Origin: Paratinospora sagittata
Lineage: Eukaryota > Streptophyta > Magnoliopsida > Ranunculales > Menispermaceae
Direction of reading: 5' to 3'
Length of the DNA stretch: 64,000 nucleotides
Assembly (NCBI GenBank): GCA_035771175.1
Contig: CM069595.1
Span: 4,382,094-4,446,093, forward strand
Shown: positions 61,101 through 64,000 of the stretch, in pieces
Layout of the letters: the number at the start of each line of letters is the position of its first letter
Position numbering within the stretch: position 1 is the stretch's first letter
Notes under the pieces: generated by a model
Told to the model about the DNA's origin: nothing
The model's input: only the letters and a program-made list of their open reading frames with translations
Databases searched by the model: none
Program-made: the position numbers and the translations under genes

Positions 61101-62687
61101 AATTTTAAAAGAGTTTAAGGGCTTCTCTACGAAAACTTCATACTTAGGGTGATGTTTTTGTACTTTTTTTTATTTCTTTTAAAGCAATCGAACCTCTCCT
61201 CCCAACCTACAATCGCTCTCAAGAGTCCTTCGTCTTCCCAAATACTCACAACTCGTTAGTATAAACACCATTCGACAATTAACAACATCAGCAACGCTAA
61301 AATAATGCTCGAAACAACTCCTCCAATGTCAGCACAACCATTTTTGCTTGGCAATTACAAAAAAAAAAAAAAAAATCAAAACCCTTATCATTCTCTACTA
61401 ATTTAGTCAACTAGGTTGCTTCCATTGGGACTTTTCAGTGACGTGGGAGCATCCCTAATGACAGCTTTGACGCCAAAAGATGGTTTAGTTCACACCAACG
61501 AAGCTTTCTTGTCTCCTAGTAAATTTTTCTTCTTCTTTTACCCTTCTTTTTGTTGTTTCTTCGTCTTCTACTTTTAACTTTTTTTTTCTTCCATTTGTCT
61601 CATTGATTAAGTACGTACAGTTGTTTTTCCCATTCAAATATACCAATTATGACTTTTGGTTTTTTTTTTTCACTGATTACTCAATGTCGAAGCTCAACAG
61701 TGATAGATTGTTCTCCGCGCCCCCCCCCCCCCCCTTTATGCACTTTTCTATTTAATTTTTTTCTCTTTAACAATGCTGATTAGATTAACTACAGGTATAG
61801 TATATTAATTAATTAATTATCCAAGGGCCTATAAATAAATATTTTATCGTCTAGGCGCCGCCTCAGCTAGGCCAGGTAAGTCGTCCAAACGCCGTATTTG
61901 TGCTTTGAAAGTACTGGTCTACATATCAGCATGAACATGAGCCATGGACTATACTCAACCCTTGTGCTCAATAATCAGATTTCAACCAATCAGTATGAAT
62001 TCACCAAGGCTGATCTTTGAAAGATCAATTTATGGCCATGCCTCGTGGAAGGAGCATCATCGGAAATTATGTAAAATAAATGTGCAGCAGATGAATTGAT
62101 CATGTCACTGAATATGGATAATAAATAAATCAGGCTACAAAAGGAAACTAAGTTCTTCACACAAGGAGGGTTCAAAAGTTGCACCAGTAGCAACTTTCAC
62201 AAGAACACTTCATAGAGCTACTAATGCATCAATGCACTAGTTCAAGCATGTTTCATAAACTGTAAATTTAAATATACGATGCAAATGATGAGCACTATTA
62301 ACACAAGTGACTAGGCTAATCGAAAACAATAGCTCTTGGCGCAACATGCAGCAACACCGCCGCTCAACAAAGAAACCGCACCGCGAAATTCAACCACATG
62401 GAAGTATACAAAGTTACAAACTACTGATTCGATTTAAAATTCAGACAGTGAAAATCCGCAGGCTGAAATTCTCAACATCCAATAAACTCCCAAACATTGA
62501 ACGAAAACGACCAAGCGAAATCTCCACTAACAAATCGTTGAAATTCGAAACACAGAGTTCAAACTCAGATTCTAGGGCACACCAATACAACCATCCAAAT
62601 TCAAACCACAAGCAACTTCAATAACCATTAAGAAACACTTACCTGCATCAAATTAGCTGAACGAGGCATTTTCCCTTGCGCCCCCAT
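39280..62687 (-). CDS. PP4R3A: PP4 regulatory subunit 3 (PP4R3A/SMEK1-like), 25 exons
   Basis: Exons 5' to 3': 62643-62687, 53956-54036, 53737-53836, 53483-53567, 53353-53402, 53192-53257, 51699-51778, 50280-50339, 49090-49189, 48892-48969, 47557-47624, 47359-47427, 47189-47266, 46971-47066, 44876-44946, 44604-44681, 44388-44481, 43485-43583, 41633-41850, 41428-41542, 40518-40649, 40320-40427, 40099-40208, 39920-40018, 39280-39805. All borders are GT-AG and phases agree, giving 901 aa. Residues 16-117 form the EVH1/PH-like domain (KWDDRGTGHV, RSDDIYRTQEDTIISWRDP). About 150-620 is the SMEK/DUF625 and helical-repeat region (FFPKLMDLFRICED, AIPIKDPS-type motif as VIPIKDPS, KYLVVATVRFIRSI). The tail is acidic and Ser-rich with a KKRK nuclear signal (DYEDDDEEEDF). 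PP4R3 brings substrates to the PP4 phosphatase in the nucleus; in plants it affects microRNA biogenesis and DNA repair. Intron 1 is 8.6 kb and full of transposon fragments. Confidence 0.95.
40241..40319. repeat. (GATA)n/(GA)n microsatellite touching a splice donor
   Basis: GATA units then GA units. On the gene strand the intron after exon 22 starts CAG|GTCTCTCTCT, so the repeat begins at the donor itself. Confidence 0.95.
41985..42345. mobile_element. MITE in PP4R3A intron 18
   Basis: Left part ATGTTACCCGGACTC...ACGTACCCGTGTCCGATG and right part CGTATCCGACACCCG...GAGTACAGGTAACATGG are imperfect inverted repeats. The CCCGGACTC/GTGTCGG signature is frequent in plant non-autonomous elements. 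No coding capacity. Confidence 0.55.
46001..46321 (-). pseudogene. 5'-truncated L1 LINE, 11-bp target duplication (PP4R3A intron 14)
   Basis: Poly(A) tail on the minus strand (T-run 46001-46016). Target copies ATCTTATTTAA lie at 45990-46000 and 46322-46332. The minus-strand frame reads ERNNRIFKNK...DDDIWETSKTHAATWISSSK, the C-terminal pattern of plant L1 ORF2. Confidence 0.8.
48238..48813. mobile_element. hAT-type MITE, 576 bp, 8-bp target duplication (intron 10)
   Basis: Ends CAGTGGTTTCTAGGC and GGCCTTGAAAACACTG, flanked by ATCATGAG on both sides (48230-48237, 48814-48821). The interior shares GGTCCCTAGATAATTCATAT and AAATGATCAAAAACACTT with 54828-55384. Confidence 0.85.
50810..50997 (+). 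repeat. tRNA-derived SINE, 188 bp, 19-bp target duplication (intron 7)
   Basis: A-box TGGTTCAGTGGAAGC and B-box GGTTCGATTCTTGG near the 5' end, A-rich tail. Flanks GAAAGGCGTAAATATATTA and GAAAGGCGTAAATTTATTA (one mismatch) lie at 50791-50809 and 50998-51016. Antisense to PP4R3A. Confidence 0.9.
52789..52973 (+). repeat. Probable SINE (intron 6)
   Basis: GGAGTTGTGTAACGGTC near the start and a B-box-like AAGTTTGAATCCC about 35 bp on. It ends in an A-run. The target duplication is short and uncertain (AGATC on both sides). Confidence 0.55.
54828..55384. mobile_element. hAT-type MITE, 557 bp, 8-bp target duplication (intron 1)
   Basis: Terminal inverted repeats CAATGTTTACAAGGCG and CGCCTTGAAAACACTG (14 of 16 match). 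Flanked by AGTGTCAC at 54820-54827 and 55385-55392. Subterminal GCCTAGGCG repeats. Eight-bp duplications and this terminus fit hAT. Confidence 0.85.
55948..56202 (-). pseudogene. 5'-truncated LINE, 13-bp target duplication (intron 1)
   Basis: T-rich tail at 55948-55967. Target copies CGTCCAAAGGAAA at 55935-55947 and 56203-56215. The minus-strand frame ends AVNDWVRNWDSIVLG then a stop, the C-terminal pattern of plant L1 ORF2. Confidence 0.8.
56495..57560. mobile_element. Fragments of the CAAGGCG hAT-MITE family (intron 1)
   Basis: 56500-56560 ends GCCTTGACAACACTG. 57490-57560 starts ATGTTCTCAAGACATCGCCTA. 57110-57250 has decayed GCCTAAG/CACCACC repeats. Borders are unclear. Confidence 0.5.
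58047..58134. repeat. (CT)n(AT)n compound microsatellite
   Basis: About 23 CT units followed by about 21 AT units, uninterrupted. Confidence 0.95.
58381..58830 (-). pseudogene. L1 LINE 3' end (intron 1)
   Basis: Tail T-run at 58379-58390. The minus-strand frame has LFATLWSIWLENYKTRC, the W(S/A)IWLERN motif of plant L1 ORF2 C termini, with frame damage after it. Confidence 0.7.
59333..59820 (-). pseudogene. RTE-clade LINE 3' end with (TTGAG)n tail (intron 1)
   Basis: Minus strand: IAIRPAMLYGTECGVKE, then degraded sequence, then a 3' end with ATAGCCGATCCTATGTAGTT and GGGGAAAGGCTTCGTTGAG, and a TTGAG repeat tail (59333-59345). The TTGAG tail and the RPAMLYGTECW motif mark plant RTE elements, as opposed to the poly(A)-tailed L1 copies around it. 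Confidence 0.85.
59978..60399 (-). pseudogene. L1 LINE 3' end (intron 1)
   Basis: T-run tail at 59978-59993. Minus-strand YATLWSLWLERNARVFNDSS, then a frameshift to LWDNVKFLACSWVFESSW. Possible 8-bp target copies GCCTATTC and GGCTATTC. Confidence 0.7.
60464..60699. mobile_element. MITE, fuller copy of the RPB9-interrupting family
   Basis: Ends GGTGGTGTTGGTTAACTCTA and TAGAGTTAACAAACACTAC are inverted repeats. The interior has AAGAATAAGCAAAAAACA and TTTTAAAGTAGAA, shared with 4783-4905 and 15396-15530. Imperfect 8-bp flanks (TTAAGTAA, CTAAGTCA) fit a hAT-type insertion. Confidence 0.6.
61016..61915. mobile_element. Larger CAAGGCG-family element (intron 1)
   Basis: Starts AAGTGTTCTCAAGACAACGCCTAAG and ends AACGCC...GTGCTTTGAAAGTACTG. 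Flanks ATCTAGAT and GTCTACAT are weakly similar. The interior contains a C-run at 61720-61734 and no coding frame. Confidence 0.55.
61720..61734. repeat. Homopolymer C15
   Basis: Fifteen C in a row, rare in AT-rich plant DNA. The true length may differ through sequencing slippage. Confidence 0.9.
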
Positions 62688-63399
62688 CACTGATTCTCTC
62701 CGAACGGCGTTGAAATCCACAGCAAGAAATTGCGAAAAATTGAAACGAACCAGGTACTAAGAAGGATCGCTTTGGAGCCGATGGAGGAAAGAGAGAAGAA
62801 GTAATTTTGGCGGGAGATTCGAGCGCAAAGAGCAATCAATAGGAAACCCTAACCGCCATGAACGTCGCTCAGGGCAACTTCGATTCCGGTTTTTTTTTTT
62901 TTTGTTTTTTTTTTGTTTTGTTCTCTTCGCTATCTGTTTCCTCTCTCCTTTTCTTTTCCTTGCACATTCCCCGCCCTTCGATAGAAATATGGGGAAATAT
63001 ATAATATGACTATACAACCCCCAAAATACCCTTGTTTTCCGCGTCATATTACGGAATTAACCTCTTCTAGCGTCCCAGTCGTCTACTCGTCAACCAATAT
63101 CTCAGCTTTTAAAAAAATTAAAAAATAAAAAATCAATTTTTTTTTCTTTATTTAGTTTTTTTTTTTTTTTTGAGAAAATTAATAATGAGGCTCGCGATCC
63201 GTTAAACGTAAACTACGTTTAGAGGACTATTGATTAGACTCCGTGTGCAATGGAGCACGGAGTATACTAGCAGCACCCGTGTGATAGGCCACGCGTCGCA
63301 ATGATATTTAATTATTAAAAAATGTTAATTTAATATAAAATATATATATAAATATAATTATACGTTCGTGTTCAATAAATATGTACGCGTTACATAACA

Positions 63400-63449
<50 letters not shown>

Positions 63450-64000
63450 TCAAACATTTTTGTTATTTTTTATTTTTTTTAGGACAAGACTAATTTTTTT
63501 ACACTCAAAAATTTACAGTAAATTAGACTTCTTTTTCTAGAAAAGACGGACATAATAAGCATAAAATTTAATTTTAATTTAATTTTAAACTCAAAATTTT
63601 TTCTTCTCAACTATTATACACTAAAATTCTTGGACTATCTCAACTACCCTTGGTGGGCTTATTGCTTTCTATGTGAACAATGATATAGGTATAATAGCTG
63701 CAATTACAGTTACTTGGACAAAATTATAACGAGTTGAAACAACCACGCCTTAAAAAGAAAAAAAAAAAAAAAGTTGAAATAACCATACAGTGATAAAAAG
63801 AAATTATCATAACCGGCTTTGGGTCTCAATAACCCACCGTCCACAATCATTTAAAATATCCAAATAAGCACACAAAAAGAGGCAACGTTGTAATTGTGAC
63901 AAAATACGAATGGATTCTTCAAATTTTAATAGTACCTTTTCCCAATATTTTCCAATGCAGCCACGGTGGGTTGGATGCCCCATTTTCAGCAACTTTTCAC
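62688..64000. other. PP4R3A upstream region
   Basis: 62688-63050 probably holds the 5'UTR and promoter on the minus strand. A TATA box is not evident. 63229-63262 has a stem ACTCCGTG...CACGGAGT. 63157-63172 is a T-run. 63409-63446 is (TA)n. No second gene is supported in 63050-64000. Confidence 0.45.

Noticed and set aside
1..64000. CRISPR arrays, operons, bacterial promoters or terminators.
   Set aside because: The window is plant nuclear DNA; no regularly spaced repeat-spacer structure was found.

Overview
This window is nuclear DNA of a seed plant, most likely a eudicot. The evidence is AT-rich sequence, short GT-AG introns, three recognisable plant nuclear genes (RNA polymerase subunit 9, the OEP16-2 envelope protein and a PP4 regulatory subunit 3/SMEK gene), and a plant-type repeat load of Copia and other LTR elements, L1 and RTE LINEs, tRNA-derived SINEs and hAT-like MITEs. 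I cannot name the species.

Layout. 1-16.3 kb holds two copies (A and B) of one duplicated block. Each block has a plus-strand gene of a plant family I tentatively match to TRF-like 8, facing a broken minus-strand fragment of the RNA polymerase subunit gene RPB9. Copy A keeps a usable TRF-like gene whose 5' end lies outside the window. Copy B is a pseudogene with a lost splice acceptor and two frameshifts. Copy A also carries a 2.8-kb LTR-like insertion that starts with a perfect 196-bp inverted repeat; copy B keeps the empty site. 16.3-23 kb is a mobile-element pile: an unclassified element, a LINE RNase H fragment, and a young Copia element with near-identical LTRs, a gag lacking its zinc knuckle and two nonsense codons. 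24-29.2 kb is a third, diverged copy (C) of the RPB9 end of the block, and here RPB9 is complete: four exons, 114 aa, minus strand, with a 1.85-kb solo LTR in its last intron. 30.8-32.9 kb is OEP16-2 (seven exons, 170 aa, minus strand). 33.3-38.0 kb is an old, decayed Copia element. 39.3-62.7 kb is one large minus-strand gene, PP4R3A/SMEK, which I resolved into 25 exons (901 aa). Its introns, above all an 8.6-kb first intron, are full of LINE 3' ends, SINEs and hAT-type MITEs.

The three paralogous copies act as natural empty-site controls. The SINE in copies A and B, the LTR-like element in A and the solo LTR in C all have target-site duplications that occur once at the matching position of another copy. 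This gives an order of events: the AB/C split, then the SINE, then the A/B duplication, then the LTR-like insertion in A. The host genes do not form a single pathway. RPB9 serves RNA polymerase II and, in plants, related polymerases IV/V. OEP16-2 is a plastid envelope protein. PP4R3 targets the PP4 phosphatase. I found no evidence of a new biochemical system. The most novel points are the perfect hairpin at an LTR-element end, the gag-deleted young Copia, the repeated shedding of RPB9 fragments, and the uniform LINE orientation.
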